NCBI GenBank assembly: GCA_020633055.1 | Contig: JACKEJ010000008.1 | Location: forward strand, 682,001-746,000 | Source of the DNA: Sandaracinaceae bacterium | GTDB lineage: Bacteria > Myxococcota_A > Polyangia > Polyangiales > Houyiibacteriaceae | Length of the DNA: 64,000 bases | Direction of reading: 5' to 3' | Shown: positions 1 through 8,339 of the stretch, one piece after another | Layout: each line of letters starts with the position of its first letter | How positions within the stretch are numbered: position 1 is the stretch's first letter | Notes under the pieces: model-generated | The model's database searches: none | What the model was told of the DNA's origin: nothing | The model's input: only the letters and a program-made list of their open reading frames with translations | Translations under genes and position numbers: made by a program

Positions 1-508
1 GGTGGAGACCCGACGCGGGTCGCTGCAGGCCTGCGGTGCCCGCTCCCAGCTCGTCGCGCGAGCTGCCGTCGCGCGCACGTGACAGGTGAGCGACGTTGGG
101 TGGAGAGCCCGTATCGCCCACCAGACTGACGCAGGCTGCGCGCAGGACGCTGAGCGGCAGCGTGGGGGCGTCGGTCCCTACCACCAGCGCGGCGCCGCGC
201 TCGGAGATGCCCTCCGAGAGCGCGTGCGTCATGCGCGCCCCGAGCGCCTCCCCCACTTGCGATCGAATCGGCAAGCCCCAGCGCTCCGCCCGCTCCCGCA
301 GCGCGTTCCCCGGCTCGGCCTCGGCGCAGCACAAGACCAGCTCGACCTCGGGGAGCTGCGCGCGGAGCGTGAGCATTCGCTCGACGGTGTCCTCGAGGAA
401 GGCCGCATAGAGTGACAGCGCGCGCTCCGCGCCCAGCACGGCAGCCAAGCGCGTCTTGGTGCGGCCGAGCACCAGCGGTCGCGCGAAGAGCGCGAGCTGG
501 ACGCTCAT
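1..508 (-). CDS. DUF2064 / TIGR04282-like glycosyltransferase, 3' end cut by window edge
   Basis: Translating the minus strand from an ATG at 508 gives a protein starting MSVQLALFARPLVLGRTKTR, the N-terminal signature of the DUF2064/TIGR04282 family (a nucleotide-diphospho-sugar transferase fold, often found beside GT2 enzymes). A GTDAPTLPL segment near residue 110 matches the metal/nucleotide region. The start codon overlaps the stop of the upstream glycosyltransferase (ATGA, 505-508), so the two are probably translationally coupled. The frame stays open to base 1, so the C-terminus is missing. Downstream of GTDAPTLPL the usual DGGY-type motif is not obvious: the frame reads ARDGSSRDELG instead, which could be divergence or a small frameshift. 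The substrate is unknown. Confidence 0.7.
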   Translation of the reverse strand, partial: MSVQLALFARPLVLGRTKTRLAAVLGAERALSLYAAFLEDTVERMLTLRAQLPEVELVLCCAEAEPGNALRERAERWGLPIRSQVGEALGARMTHALSEGISERGAALVVGTDAPTLPLSVLRAACVSLVGDTGSPPNVAHLSRARDGSSRDELGAGTAGLQRPASGLH

Positions 509-1200
509 CGCGCTCGCGCGCTGGGGAGCGCGTAGCGGCCCAGCAGCAGCAGGATCTTGTAGCTTGCGCCCAGCGTGCCGCGCAGCGTGCCGCTCACCTT
601 CGACGTGCCCACGCGCGGTCGGTAGCGGACGGGCACCTCGCAGTGTCGCAGCCCGCGCTGAGCCGCTTTGATCTGGAGCTCCACGGTCCACCCGTAGTTG
701 CGGTCCACCATGCCCAGCGCCTCGAACGCGTCCCAACGGATGGCGCGGAAGGGGCCCAGGTCCGTGTAGCGCGCCCCATACAGCAGCCGCAGCGCACCGC
801 ACGCGACCGCGTTGCCGGCACGCTGCTGAGGGGTGAGGGCGCCGGCCAGCGCCCCCCGCACCCGCGAGCCCAGCACCAGGTCCGCTTCTCCCCGCGCGAT
901 GGGCGCGAGCAGATCGCCCAGCTGCGTGGGGTCATCGGCGTGGTCCCCATCGAGGAACACGACCACGTCGGGTGGGTCCTGCCGCAGCAGCGCGAGCGCC
1001 TTGAGGCACGCTGCGCCGTAGCCCCGCTCGGGTTCGTAGACGACCTCCGCCCCGTGTGCGCGGGCGACCTCGGCCGTGGTGTCCGTCGAGCCGTTGTCCG
1101 CCACCACCACGCGGCGCACCAGCGCGCGTGGGATGTCGCCCAGCACCAGCGGCAGGGCGCGCTCCTCGTTCAGCGCCGGGATGACGATGTCGACCCGCAT
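505..1200 (-). CDS. Glycosyltransferase family 2 protein
   Basis: This 231-residue protein has the GT-A layout of family 2 enzymes. It begins MRVDIVIPALNEERALPLV, followed by VADNGSTDTTAEVARAHGAEVV and the DxD-type metal site FLDGDHADDPTQL. The C-terminal half carries LGSRVRGALAGALTPQQRAGN and GPFRAIRW, as in polyprenyl-phosphate and dolichol-phosphate sugar transferases. It has no obvious membrane anchor. The ATG at 1200 was chosen because it immediately precedes the conserved VIPALNE strand and follows the LysM gene stop by 4 bp. It sits between a LysM protein and a DUF2064 protein, suggesting a role in cell-surface glycan or polyprenyl-linked sugar synthesis (inference). Acceptor and donor cannot be read from the sequence. 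Confidence 0.88.
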   Translation of the reverse strand: MRVDIVIPALNEERALPLVLGDIPRALVRRVVVADNGSTDTTAEVARAHGAEVVYEPERGYGAACLKALALLRQDPPDVVVFLDGDHADDPTQLGDLLAPIARGEADLVLGSRVRGALAGALTPQQRAGNAVACGALRLLYGARYTDLGPFRAIRWDAFEALGMVDRNYGWTVELQIKAAQRGLRHCEVPVRYRPRVGTSKVSGTLRGTLGASYKILLLLGRYALPSARAR

Positions 1201-1204
1201 CCGC

Positions 1205-2227
1205 TCAGGGGCTGCCCGCGTCGGACGGCGCGCTCGCGCCACCATCCGGCGCGCCTGCGGTGGGCTGCCCGGCGGCGGCCGCAGCAGCCGCAGCCCTGCG
1301 CTCGCGCGCCGCCGCGAGCGCGCGCATGACGGTGGGGGACGTTCGCAGGCCGTCCAGCTCGAGGTCCGGCTGGAGCTCGAGCGCGGCCAGGAACGCCGCG
1401 ACGGCGAGGTCCGTGCGGTCGAGCGCCACGTAGGCCGTGCCGAGCTCCCGGTGGATGCTGAGCGCCTGCGCCGAGGTGACCGAGGCCGCGCCGAGCAGCC
1501 CCGCGCCGAGCACGACCGCTTCGGTGAAGCGCCCGCGACGGATGTGCTCACGCAAGACGGGCAGCTGCTGCTCGATGTCGGCCTGGCGCTCCCGCTGCGC
1601 GCCATCGCTGGGCGCGGTGCCCGTGCTCTCTTCGACCAGCCGACGGCCCTCTTCGCTGAGCAGGAGATCGGGGAGCGGGACCAGCACCACCTGGCCGCGC
1701 GTGAGGCGGCTGCCGCGAATGCCATTGAACCGGCGCAGGCGGCGCGTGCCGGCCACGCTGTCGGCGTAGTACAAGCGAGCCACGCGCGTAACGCTGTCGC
1801 CCTGACCCGTGATGTGCCGCAGCGGATACGGGATGAGCAGCTCCGCACCCTCGGCGGGCTGCTCGCTGGTGACGCGGTTGGACTCCATGATGACGAAGGC
1901 GCGGCGCGCGTCCCCGTAGTAGCGATCGGCCAGCTGCTGCCACGTCTCGCCGGCCGCGACGGTGTGGTAGCGGACCCACGGGATGTGGAGGCGCATGCCC
2001 ACGACGATGGCCGAGCCGCCTTGCGTCGTGAGACCGTTCTCGGTGACCAGCACCGACTCACGCCGAGGGTCCCCGTAGTAGCGCTGCGCGATGGACGCGA
2101 GCGTGTCCCCTGGCCGCACGACATGAGCGAAGAGCTCGTCGGCGCGCGTCGGTGCGCTGGACGTGCCGAGCACGAGCAGCATGGCAAGCAGCACCAGGCA
2201 CACGCGACGTAGGGCGCTCGCGCTCAT
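1205..2227 (-). CDS. Secreted LysM-domain protein with TPR-like C-terminus
   Basis: The 340-residue product has a signal peptide (about 1-28, ending near APTRA) and then three LysM-like units. Each carries a GDT or GET turn and a YYGD or YYAD motif: around residues 35-80 (VVRPGDTLASIAQRYYGD), 85-130 (HTVAAGETWQQLADRYYGD) and 135-180 (QGDSVTRVARLYYAD, the most divergent). LysM domains bind peptidoglycan or chitin. The C-terminal half is helical and TPR-like, ending in an Ala-rich tail. The start at 2227 overlaps the kinase stop (ATGA), and the glycosyltransferase follows after 4 bp. It is probably a periplasmic cell-wall-binding scaffold linked to the upstream kinase (inference). Confidence 0.85.
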   Translation of the reverse strand: MSASALRRVCLVLLAMLLVLGTSSAPTRADELFAHVVRPGDTLASIAQRYYGDPRRESVLVTENGLTTQGGSAIVVGMRLHIPWVRYHTVAAGETWQQLADRYYGDARRAFVIMESNRVTSEQPAEGAELLIPYPLRHITGQGDSVTRVARLYYADSVAGTRRLRRFNGIRGSRLTRGQVVLVPLPDLLLSEEGRRLVEESTGTAPSDGAQRERQADIEQQLPVLREHIRRGRFTEAVVLGAGLLGAASVTSAQALSIHRELGTAYVALDRTDLAVAAFLAALELQPDLELDGLRTSPTVMRALAAARERRAAAAAAAAGQPTAGAPDGGASAPSDAGSP

Positions 2228-3642
2228 GGCGTCCCCTCCTCGTCGGTCTCCGCGAGGGCCTCCGCCTCGGGGTCGGCGGGGGGAGCGCTTGTGGCGCCCA
2301 CCCCGGCCTCGCCCACGCCGTCCACGCTCGGGGTGGCGTGCCGCGGCACCATCACGACGTCCACCCACTCCGTCTCGCCCGTGCGGACGCGCACCTCGCG
2401 CTCGACCTCGGCGAAGTACGGGTTGGTGAAGCGCAGGTAGTGCAGCCCGGGCGACAGCGCGATCTCGCGCGCGGTGGGCGTCGTCGCCACCTGCTCGCCG
2501 TCCACGTACACGTCTGCCCAGGGGTCGACCACCACGCGGATGGCCCCTGCCCGCGGCGTCGCGGCTCCAAGGGCGGGCGAAAGGGCGGGGGCAGGGTCGC
2601 CGTCGTCGTCGGAGGCGCTGGCGCTGCCGATCGCGACACCCCCGCCGATCACCCCCAGCAGGAGGGCCACGTTGAGTAGCGACACGTCACGCAGCAGCGT
2701 CGGGTCGGCCGAGCGACGACGGATGTTGCGCGGACCGGCGGCCTCGAGCACCCGGTCGGCCTCCTCGTCCGTGAGGAAGCCGATGTCCCGCTGGTACATC
2801 ACCAGCTTGGCGCTGTAGTTGATGGGCACACGCGGCGCGAGGAACTCCACCAGGTCGTCGATCAGGGCCTGCGTGCTCGGGTAGCGCGCGGCCGGCATCT
2901 TCTCCATGCAGCGCGCCATGATGCGCTCGAGCTGGCGCGGCACCTTGGGGTTGAGCTTGCGCGGCGCCAGGAAGCGGTCGAGCCGGATCTTCTGCATGAC
3001 CGTGCGCGACTCGTCCTCGACGAAGGGCTTCTGCCCCGTGACCATCTGGTACAGGACGATGCCCACCGAGAAGATGTCGCTGCGGAAGTCGAGCTTGTCG
3101 CCGAGGATCTGCTCGGGGCTCATGTAGCTGGGCGTGCCGAGGCCCGTCCCGGTCTCGGTCAGGTCGCTGAGCTTGTCGTCGCGGGCGATGCCGAAGTCCA
3201 TCAGCTTCACCTCACCCTGCTTGCTGAGCATGATGTTGGCGGGCTTGATGTCGCGGTGGATGATGCCGCGGAAGTGCGCGTAGTCGAGCGCGCGCGCGAC
3301 CTGCAGCGCGATGATGGCCGCCTCCTCGGCGGGCAGCACGGGGGAGAGCTCGAGCAGGTCGTAGAGGTCGATGCCCTGCACGTACTCCATGACGATGTAC
3401 ATGGAGGTGCCGTCCTTCACGAAGTCGACGACGTGCAGGATGTTCTCGTGCTGGAGCGACGCCATGAAGTGCGCCTCGCGCTCGAAGCGCATGGCGAACT
3501 GGCTGTCCATGGCGATGGACGACTTGAGGGCCTTGATGGCGACGAGCCGCCCCAGGGGCTCTTGGATGGCCTTGTAGACCACCGCCATACCGCCGGCGCC
3601 CACCTCGCTGAGCACCCGGTAGTTGCCTATTCGGTCGGACAT
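2224..3642 (-). CDS. Hanks-type Ser/Thr protein kinase with TM segment and PEGA domain
   Basis: The protein is 472 residues. The kinase domain spans about 7-270: glycine loop GAGGMAVVYK, VAIK lysine 37, catalytic HRDIKPAN from residue 129, DFG at 149-151 and SPEQ. A single TM helix lies at about 320-342, and a PEGA-like beta domain (VDPWADVYVDGEQV) at about 367-433, presumably outside the membrane. This is a typical myxobacterial membrane kinase. The start was placed at MSDRIGNYRVL (3642) rather than an in-frame ATG at 3681, because kinase homology begins at once; no clear Shine-Dalgarno supports either. Its stop overlaps the LysM gene start, so the kinase leads a four-gene chain running to base 1. 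Confidence 0.92.
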   Translation of the reverse strand: MSDRIGNYRVLSEVGAGGMAVVYKAIQEPLGRLVAIKALKSSIAMDSQFAMRFEREAHFMASLQHENILHVVDFVKDGTSMYIVMEYVQGIDLYDLLELSPVLPAEEAAIIALQVARALDYAHFRGIIHRDIKPANIMLSKQGEVKLMDFGIARDDKLSDLTETGTGLGTPSYMSPEQILGDKLDFRSDIFSVGIVLYQMVTGQKPFVEDESRTVMQKIRLDRFLAPRKLNPKVPRQLERIMARCMEKMPAARYPSTQALIDDLVEFLAPRVPINYSAKLVMYQRDIGFLTDEEADRVLEAAGPRNIRRRSADPTLLRDVSLLNVALLLGVIGGGVAIGSASASDDDGDPAPALSPALGAATPRAGAIRVVVDPWADVYVDGEQVATTPTAREIALSPGLHYLRFTNPYFAEVEREVRVRTGETEWVDVVMVPRHATPSVDGVGEAGVGATSAPPADPEAEALAETDEEGTP

Positions 3643-3717
3643 GAGGAGGGGGGATGCTATCAAGCGGGCCAGCCCTGTCAACGCGGGCGACTCGCAAGTC
3701 GCTGTAATTCTGGCGTG

Positions 3718-5175
3718 TTAGACCGGGGTTCGAGGGACGCGACGACGTCGCGCGAGGCCCACCAGGGCGACGAGGAGCAACGGGAGCAACGCCGTGGACC
3801 CCGCGCGGGCGGCCACGACGGAACATCCTCCGCCACCGCTCGGGCTCGGGCTGACCCCCATGTCGACCTCGGGCTCGGTCGTCCCCGCATCGACGCCCGC
3901 GTCGGTGCCAGTCAGAGGCGGCGGCGCGGTGGGGATGGGGCCCGTGACGAGCGGCGGCGGCAGCGGCGGGCAGTCCGCCAGCGCGTCCGGCGCGCACCGG
4001 GTGCGGAACGTGTACGTGTAGGGCACGCTGCTGGTCTCGCCTGCGAGGTTCTCGACGCCCGCGCTCACCTCCACCCGGTATTGGTGGTCGTACTGCAGCT
4101 GCCCCGTCGGGCGCAGCATGGCGAAGAACGCGATGCTTGTGTTGTACGGCGTGTGGAAGGTCGTGGGCACCGTCTCGCCGCTCTCGTCCACGAGGCGGAT
4201 GAGGGGGCTCAGCTGATCACGCTTGATGCCATAGCCGAACACCACGCCCAGCTGGGTGAGCGTGCGGCTCTCGGCCGGGTCGACGGGGAAGTTCGTCTCG
4301 CCATCCTCGGGCACCGTCGCGACCACCAGGTCCGTATCCATGGAGGCCACGCCCTGGACGCGCCGGTAGAGCGCCTGCCAGGATGCAGCGACGAGCTTGG
4401 CCAGGTGGGGGAGGGAGCCGTGCGCGTCTGGGTTGTAGATGTGCGTACCCAGCCAGGGGTAGGTGTTCCAGGCTTGTAGGTAGCCGTTGTATGCGGCGCG
4501 CCGCTGGATGAAGATCACGAACCCCATGCGGCCCATGCCGTTCTCGATGGTGGCCTGATCGATGGTGCTGACGGCCGGGTTCGAGCCGTACATCACGCTG
4601 TCGGAGAAGATGCTCGGGAGGGGCTCGTAGGGCGCCCAGGACTCCGTGTAGAGCAGCACGTTCTGGTCGATGATGATGAAGTAGTCCGCCTCTCGATCCA
4701 CGTCACCGACCGGTCCGTCGATCTCTTCCGAGCGCGCGAGCATCATCGTGTCGTAGGTCTGGTCCGCCACGCCGTGGGACGCGAAGCCCAGGAAGAACGC
4801 GAGCTGCTCTTTGGCCTCCGACGAGCTGAAGTCCCCTTGATAGGTCTCCATCAGATACTCTTGGTACGCACGCACGAACGGGGGCCAGTGGGCCTCTTCG
4901 CCATAGGGGCTCGAGATGGCGTAGCCGCTGTCGGGGAACATCGAGCCCGCTTCGTACATGGGCGCGTAGAGCGGGTCCTCCAACAGCGTTCGGATCGGGC
5001 CAGGCGGCAGCTCGGACACGGCCAGCTGCGAGATGTGGACGTGACTGTAGGCGCCGTTGGCTCGCGCCGCGCTGGGGGCGCCGAGCAGGAGCGCTGCGAG
5101 GACCAGGAGGGGTCGCGACCAGGAGTGCGATCGCGTGCACGCACGACGACGACTCCGAAGGGGAGAATAAGCCAT
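3718..5175 (-). CDS. Exported zinc-dependent phospholipase C-like protein with MYXO-CTERM-like tail
   Basis: The 485-residue product has a long signal peptide ending at ARA, then an alpha-helical region with scattered His/Asp residues (HVHISQLAV, FASHGVADQTYDTM, NPDAHGSLPHLAK) resembling the zinc-dependent phospholipase C fold. A central beta region around residues 290-400 (Ig-like, with VPYTYTFRTRC) is followed by a Pro/Asp/Thr-rich linker. The end is a Gly-rich CSVV motif, a hydrophobic helix and an Arg-rich tail (ARRRRVPR), which matches the MYXO-CTERM sorting pattern. It is therefore probably cell-surface anchored or processed. The start at 5175 was preferred over a GTG at 5190; neither has a strong ribosome site. 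The catalytic assignment is by motif only. Confidence 0.72.
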   Translation of the reverse strand: MAYSPLRSRRRACTRSHSWSRPLLVLAALLLGAPSAARANGAYSHVHISQLAVSELPPGPIRTLLEDPLYAPMYEAGSMFPDSGYAISSPYGEEAHWPPFVRAYQEYLMETYQGDFSSSEAKEQLAFFLGFASHGVADQTYDTMMLARSEEIDGPVGDVDREADYFIIIDQNVLLYTESWAPYEPLPSIFSDSVMYGSNPAVSTIDQATIENGMGRMGFVIFIQRRAAYNGYLQAWNTYPWLGTHIYNPDAHGSLPHLAKLVAASWQALYRRVQGVASMDTDLVVATVPEDGETNFPVDPAESRTLTQLGVVFGYGIKRDQLSPLIRLVDESGETVPTTFHTPYNTSIAFFAMLRPTGQLQYDHQYRVEVSAGVENLAGETSSVPYTYTFRTRCAPDALADCPPLPPPLVTGPIPTAPPPLTGTDAGVDAGTTEPEVDMGVSPSPSGGGGCSVVAARAGSTALLPLLLVALVGLARRRRVPRTPV

Positions 5176-5336
5176 GCCGCAAGGTACCACGTCGGCCTGA
5201 GCCCGTCGCGTAACGTCTGTTACAGAAATGGTACCAACCGCGTGTCGACGCTGAGCGTGTCATCCACGGCCTCCACAGCAGCCGCGAGACACGCGCTGCG
5301 GACACCCGCACCCGCAGCCAGGTCCGCGGGGCGCGA

Positions 5337-5990
5337 TCAGCAGGCCCGCTGGAAGCAGCGACGACGCAACGCTCCCTCGAGAGACTCGGCGATCTCTTGG
5401 GCCAGCGGGTCCATCGACGGTGCGACGGGTTGGCTCGGGCTGCCGGGGAGGGCCTGCGGAACGAGGGGCACCTGCTCGTTGTACGCGAAGCGGTCGTCCT
5501 CGCCGCAACCCGACCACAGCGAGTAGCCGTAGGGGCCGTCTTGACCCGAGCGCCAGACGTCCACGTAGAGATGCCCCCCCTCGCAGGCGAGATGCGCGGA
5601 CGGGTCGGTGACACGGTGGTCGTGGCGTACACTCGAGATCATGTCCGCCCCGAGCTCGCTGGAGAGCTCGAGCAGCTCGAGGGACAACGCCTCTGCCAGG
5701 CTCTCGTACGCGAGTTGCCGCGACGCGTCGTCAGGGAGCGACATCCCGACGTCCTTGAACGAGATGAGGTGGAAGGGCAGCGCCGCGGGCGACGTGCCTT
5801 GCAGATCGACGACGAACGGCGAGTAGTTGGGCTCGACGGGGGCTGATGCGGGCGGGGTCTCGACGGCCTGGGGCGCGCGGGCGTCGCTGCCACAGCCCGA
5901 CAGGAGCGCCGAGCAGCCCAGCAGCCCGATGAGCATGAAGGGCCCCAAGCGCGACGTGAACGACATGAGCGCGGTCCGGGATACGGGCAT
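5337..5990 (-). CDS. Putative lipoprotein of unknown function
   Basis: A lipoprotein signal is visible: after MPVSRTALMSFTSRLGPFML comes a hydrophobic stretch and the lipobox LLSGC. The mature part of about 180 residues starts with a Pro/Ala-rich linker, then a compact domain with acidic and aromatic residues (VDVWRSGQDGPYGYSLWSGC) and several cysteines, and ends CFQRAC. No family is recognised. An alternative start lies 24 bp downstream (5966). It is divergent from mobA, leaving 216 bp that can hold promoters for both; no distinct motif was seen there. Confidence 0.65.
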   Translation of the reverse strand: MPVSRTALMSFTSRLGPFMLIGLLGCSALLSGCGSDARAPQAVETPPASAPVEPNYSPFVVDLQGTSPAALPFHLISFKDVGMSLPDDASRQLAYESLAEALSLELLELSSELGADMISSVRHDHRVTDPSAHLACEGGHLYVDVWRSGQDGPYGYSLWSGCGEDDRFAYNEQVPLVPQALPGSPSQPVAPSMDPLAQEIAESLEGALRRRCFQRAC

Positions 5991-6206
5991 CGAGAGCAAC
6001 TCGCCACGGCGCGCTACACGCTGCAGGGTGGCGTGCGGTGTGACCCTGCGGATCCGCGACGACTCAGGTGCATGCGGCATGGGCCAGGCAGCCGCCTGGC
6101 AATGGGCCGAGGGGCTCGGGCCCGCCGCAGACGGTGACAGAAAGGCCGCAGACGCGACGAGCGGGGCAGGGCGACGGTTCATGCTAGGCAGAACGCTCAG
6201 TCTGTC

Positions 6207-6851
6207 ATGACGTTGCACACGACGACAACCTCGCCCTCGCCTGAGCGGACTGCGCTGGGCGTGTTCGTGGGCGGACGTTCCTCGCGCATGGGCGGCCAGC
6301 CCAAGGGGTTGCTGTCTGTTCCGGGTGGGGACGAGCCGCTCGTGCTGCACGCCCTGCGGGCCGGAGTGCATGCGGGCCTGTCCGCCGCGTGGTTGGTGGG
6401 TGATCTCGCCGCGTACGATGCGCCGGTCCACGTGGCCCAAGCAGCGTGGCCTCGCTACCTCCTTGGAAGACTGACCGACGACCCCCCGGGCGTGGGTCCG
6501 CTCGGCGGCCTCCGCGCCCTGCTGGCCGCGGCGAGCGAGCACCGCTTCGAGCACGTCGTGGTGGTGGCCTGCGACATGCCGTACGTCGATGGCCCTCTCT
6601 TCGCCCAGCTGGCGACCCACGCGAGCGCCGCACCCGTGCTGGCGGCCCGACGTGGCCCTCGTGCCCCCTGGGAGCCCATGCTCGCCCGCTACCGCCCCGA
6701 GCAGGTGCTCCCCGCGCTCGACGCCACCATCGCCTCGGGCGCGCGCTCCTTCCAAGCGCTCTTCCAACAGGTCTCGCCCGAACGCTTCGACGGTCCGGGC
6801 GTCGCCGCCGCCCTCGACGACTGGGATCACCCGAGCGACGTCCGTCGCTGA
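6207..6851 (+). CDS. mobA: Molybdenum cofactor guanylyltransferase (MobA-like)
   Basis: The 214-residue protein shows the nucleotidyltransferase signature GGRSSRMGGQPKG at residues 22-34 (Lys 33 contacts the nucleotide), GPLGGLRALL near residue 95 and the metal-binding CDMPYVDG. This is the MobA pattern: GMP is transferred from GTP to molybdopterin to give the guanine dinucleotide cofactor for DMSO-reductase-family enzymes. CTP-specific MocA relatives share the fold, so substrate choice is inferred. The short C-terminal WDHPSDV resembles the end of many MobA proteins. It is convergent with the rhodanese gene 23 bp downstream. No other moa/moe genes are in the window. Confidence 0.8.
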   Translation: MTLHTTTTSPSPERTALGVFVGGRSSRMGGQPKGLLSVPGGDEPLVLHALRAGVHAGLSAAWLVGDLAAYDAPVHVAQAAWPRYLLGRLTDDPPGVGPLGGLRALLAAASEHRFEHVVVVACDMPYVDGPLFAQLATHASAAPVLAARRGPRAPWEPMLARYRPEQVLPALDATIASGARSFQALFQQVSPERFDGPGVAAALDDWDHPSDVRR

Positions 6852-6874
6852 CGAGGGGCTGCGAGCGAGCGCGG

Positions 6875-7309
6875 CTACGCTTTGGCGCGCAGCGTCGCGT
6901 AGTCGCGCCCGGGCTCGGCCCGCAGGCCCACGGGCAGTCCGGCCGCCTGCCACCCGAGCTCCGCCGTGCCGCCGAACGCGTCTTTCCTGCCGCCCCAACC
7001 CGCGCTCTGGTCGCGCACGTCCGCGAAGCCTGCCTCCCGCAGCAACGTCGCTGCGGCTGCGCTCCGGCCACCCATCTGACAGCCGACGATGAGCTTGGCG
7101 TCGAGCGGGAAGCTGGCCTTCACCACATCGACGAACGCGTCGTTGGGGACCATGCCGGTGCCACCGCGCAAACGCACCGGGATGTTGTAGGCACCACTCG
7201 GATGGCCACCGTCGAACTCGGCCTCGGTGCGCACGTCCAGGTACACGTAACCCTCGTCCTCCATCAGCTCGAGCGCCTCGTCCGGGGAGATCAGGGGGGT
7301 ATCACTCAT
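6875..7309 (-). CDS. Single-domain rhodanese (sulfurtransferase-like) protein
   Basis: This 144-residue protein is one rhodanese domain: N-terminal SPDEALELM and YLDVRTEAEFDGGH, then the active-site loop CQMGGRS with the catalytic cysteine at 77. Rhodaneses carry persulfide on this cysteine. The C-terminal 25 residues (LRAEPGRDYATLRAKA) form a short extension. The start ATG at 7309 lies inside one copy of a 38-bp-period tandem duplication; a decoy ATG in the other copy (7347) opens only a 13-codon frame. The gene follows the ABC ATPase on the same strand, 34 bp apart. The physiological acceptor is unknown. Confidence 0.9.
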   Translation of the reverse strand: MSDTPLISPDEALELMEDEGYVYLDVRTEAEFDGGHPSGAYNIPVRLRGGTGMVPNDAFVDVVKASFPLDAKLIVGCQMGGRSAAAATLLREAGFADVRDQSAGWGGRKDAFGGTAELGWQAAGLPVGLRAEPGRDYATLRAKA

Positions 7310-7367
7310 GTGTTCGTCCTCACGGGCTCCAAGGGGGTATCACTCATCCGTTCGTCCGCGCGGGCTC
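7295..7367. repeat. Tandem duplication (period 38 bp) over the ABC/rhodanese gene junction
   Basis: The segments 7295-7329 and 7333-7367 match at 31 of 35 positions. On the minus strand each copy contains the end of an EPxRTN reading followed by ATGAGTGATACCCC. Copy 7333-7367 provides the ABC gene C-terminus (EPARTNG, then TGA) and a decoy start for a 13-residue frame (MSDTPLEPVRTNT). Copy 7295-7329 provides the true rhodanese start MSDTPLIS. The ancestral genes probably overlapped by ATGA and were separated by this duplication. Confidence 0.85.
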
Positions 7368-8339
7368 TCGCGGCGCGGGGTCACGCAGGAAGTAGTTCTC
7401 GAGCGTCTCGCGGTGGGGCAGCACGGACTCGACGCGGGCGCCGGCGTCCAGAGCGGCGCGCAGCAGCGCGTCGACCGCGTCCACGTCCACGCTCAGCACC
7501 CACGAGCCCCCGTGCGGGGTGAGCACGCCATGTCGGCCGAGCGCACGCTGCGCTTCCTCGCTGAGGCCGCCCAGCTGCACCTCCACCCGGCGCTGCCCGC
7601 GATGCAGAAGCGCGTCCATGGTGCCCGCGGCGGTGACCACGCCGCGCTGCAGAATCGTGACGCGGTCGCACAGCATCTCCACGTCGCTGAGGATGTGGCT
7701 GGTGAAGATCAGCGTCTTGCCGCGGCGACGTTGCTCGAGCAGCAGATCGCGCACCTCCTTGCGGCCAATGGGGTCGAGACCGCTCATGGGCTCGTCGAGC
7801 ACCAGCAGCTCGGGGTCGTGCAGCAGGGCCTGCGCGAGGCCGACGCGCTGCATCATGCCCTTGCTGAACTTGCCGATGGGGCGGTCCTTGGCGTGCGTGA
7901 GCCCGACGCGCTCCAGCAGCTCGTCGCTGCGACGCGCGCGGTCGCGCGGGGACATACCCATCAGACGCCCGCACAGGTCCAAGAACTCGTGGGGCCGTAG
8001 ATACTGATAGACGTACGGGTTCTCCGGCATGTAGCCCATACGACGCACGGCCTCGCGGTCGCTCGGGGGTCGGCCGAAGATGCGGACCTGCCCGCGGTCC
8101 GGGTGGATCAGGCGCAGCACGCACTTGATGGTGGTGGTCTTGCCAGCCCCGTTGGGGCCCAGCAGGCCGAAGATCTCACCGCGCCTCACCTCGAAGCGCA
8201 CGTCCTTCACAGCCTCGACCTTCTTGCGAAAGAACCCGATGCGGAAGGTCTTGGCCAGCCCGTCGACGCTGAGCACGACGTCTTCAGAGGACCCGGCCGG
8301 CGCGAGGCTCGTTGGTGTGTCTTGGGTGGGCTCGGTCAT
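7344..8339 (-). CDS. ABC transporter ATP-binding protein
   Basis: The 331-residue protein is a complete ABC ATPase. It has Walker A GPNGAGKTTT, a Q-loop region near YMPENPYVYQ, the signature FSKGMMQRVGLAQAL, Walker B LLVLDEP, the D-loop SGLDP and the switch His in FTSHIL. The C-terminal 90 residues form the extra domain common in CcmA/NatA-type export ATPases. No permease gene is adjacent on the visible side; downstream is rhodanese and upstream a DegT aminotransferase overlapping by 4 bp (8336-8339). The substrate is therefore unknown, and the partner permease must lie elsewhere. The EPARTNG C-terminus lies inside the local duplication. Confidence 0.93.
   Translation of the reverse strand: MTEPTQDTPTSLAPAGSSEDVVLSVDGLAKTFRIGFFRKKVEAVKDVRFEVRRGEIFGLLGPNGAGKTTTIKCVLRLIHPDRGQVRIFGRPPSDREAVRRMGYMPENPYVYQYLRPHEFLDLCGRLMGMSPRDRARRSDELLERVGLTHAKDRPIGKFSKGMMQRVGLAQALLHDPELLVLDEPMSGLDPIGRKEVRDLLLEQRRRGKTLIFTSHILSDVEMLCDRVTILQRGVVTAAGTMDALLHRGQRRVEVQLGGLSEEAQRALGRHGVLTPHGGSWVLSVDVDAVDALLRAALDAGARVESVLPHRETLENYFLRDPAPREPARTNG

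Noticed and set aside
5337..6998. A continuous minus-strand frame of 553 residues covering the lipoprotein and the mobA region.
   Set aside because: Beyond the lipoprotein part it is antisense to mobA, which has strong family motifs; the extension has no domain.
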